From: Candidatus Thalassarchaeaceae archaeon
Lineage (GTDB): Archaea > Thermoplasmatota > Poseidoniia > Poseidoniales > Thalassarchaeaceae
Length of the DNA stretch: 6,982 bases
Direction of reading: 5' to 3'
Assembly (NCBI GenBank): GCA_029250565.1
Contig: JAQXFA010000012.1
Span: 1-6,982 of the forward strand
Both the position numbers and the translations under genes were made by a program. The notes below the pieces were generated by a model, which was given only the letters and a program-made list of their open reading frames with translations, did not search any database and had not been told where the DNA came from. This document shows positions 6,570 through 6,982 of the stretch, piece after piece (the stretch's first letter is position 1; each line of letters opens with the position of its first letter).

Positions 6570-6982
6570 GTGACCATGGGTGTTCTCACAGTACTACTAG
6601 GCGCACTAATTGTCGGTGCTTTGAGCCAAGATAACATCGCAATCCCTCTTTTACTACATTCCTTAAGTGTGGCTTTCTTCATGGCAGGATGGAACGCATT
6701 AAATGATTTACAAGACATAAACGCTGATCGAATAAATCATCCAACAAGACCGTTGGCATCTGGTGCTATTTCAGAACAAGCAGCCAAGATATTCTCTTGG
6801 GTTTGCTTTGTTCTATCAACAATAATGTTGGGTGGAATTATATTCCATACCGAAAAAACGATTGGACATTTAGAATGGCTAGATTCAGCAGTAATATGGG
6901 GGATTGCATTAATCCTAATGTCAGCATATGAATTTGATGGAATCCCATTCAACCCTTGCTTGAAAAAGACTGGCTTATACGG
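6570..6982 (+). CDS. UbiA-family membrane prenyltransferase, 3' end outside window
   Basis: The visible 137 codons carry the first aspartate-rich UbiA motif, NDLQDINAD (residues 45-53 from the GTG), followed by NHPTRPLASG, which binds the Mg-diphosphate of the prenyl donor. Four hydrophobic segments are visible (around GVLTVLLGALIVGAL, IPLLLHSLSVAFFMAGW, IFSWVCFVLSTIMLGGIIF and SAVIWGIALILMSAY), and the end LKKTGLYG matches the conserved loop after helix 4. In archaea the commonest member is digeranylgeranylglyceryl phosphate synthase, which adds the second geranylgeranyl chain of ether lipids; quinone or other aromatic prenyltransferases are alternatives. The second aspartate motif lies outside the window. 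The GTG start is chosen for the GAGGAG five bases upstream; ATG at 6576 is possible. Starting here loses the usual R-x-x-N helix, discussed for 6528-6569. Confidence 0.85.
   Translation, partial: MTMGVLTVLLGALIVGALSQDNIAIPLLLHSLSVAFFMAGWNALNDLQDINADRINHPTRPLASGAISEQAAKIFSWVCFVLSTIMLGGIIFHTEKTIGHLEWLDSAVIWGIALILMSAYEFDGIPFNPCLKKTGLY

Noticed and set aside
6458..6952. Minus-strand open frames of 71 and 86 codons
   Set aside because: They are antisense to the wHTH end and the prenyltransferase, which carries clear UbiA motifs.
1..6982. A defence system, mobile element or biosynthetic cluster
   Set aside because: No transposase, integrase, nuclease, toxin or modification gene is visible, and no terminal inverted repeats flank any segment.

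Overview
The window looks archaeal, most likely from the Thermoplasmatota side of the Euryarchaeota, with planktonic marine Group II (Poseidoniales) as my best guess. The evidence is archaeal TATA boxes at the right distance from two starts, a TATA box only about 26 bases ahead of a start codon (a leaderless transcript), strong Shine-Dalgarno sites only at downstream operon genes, a membrane prenyltransferase of the kind archaea use for ether lipids, and a very large secreted pyrolysin-like subtilase. The lineage is inferred, not proven.

Layout. Positions 5459 down to 1 (minus strand) are one open frame of 1819 visible codons, a secreted S8 serine protease whose C-terminus lies beyond position 1. 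It has a signal peptide, an inhibitor-type propeptide, a catalytic domain with complete triad (D194, H403, S593) and oxyanion Asn (N507), about 200 extra residues between Asp and His, and then a long tail containing a PPC-like domain, a GH115-C/carbohydrate-binding-like beta domain and an Ig-like domain. Positions 5460-5978 are intergenic apart from two convergent tRNA genes: tRNA-Gln(UUG) on plus, with CCA encoded, and tRNA-Glu(CUC) on minus, without CCA. This stretch also holds a perfect 19-bp palindrome just ahead of the protease start, a 12-bp AT-rich palindrome, two TATA boxes of identical core, and two clusters of three TTTCA(C/G) hexamers spaced 42 bp apart.

From 5979 to the right edge is a plus-strand operon: a small basic protein of unknown function (86 aa), an 87-aa winged-helix protein that starts at a TTG overlapping the previous stop, and a UbiA-family prenyltransferase cut off by the window edge. 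The first gene appears leaderless, while the second and third have Shine-Dalgarno sequences. The prenyltransferase has a puzzling N-terminus: the codons just upstream of its apparent GTG start encode what looks like the normal family N-terminus, interrupted by a TGA where the family usually has Arg.

No mobile element, CRISPR array, rRNA or defence system is visible. The most interesting items are the prenyltransferase N-terminus, the control elements in the tRNA region, and the mosaic architecture of the protease.
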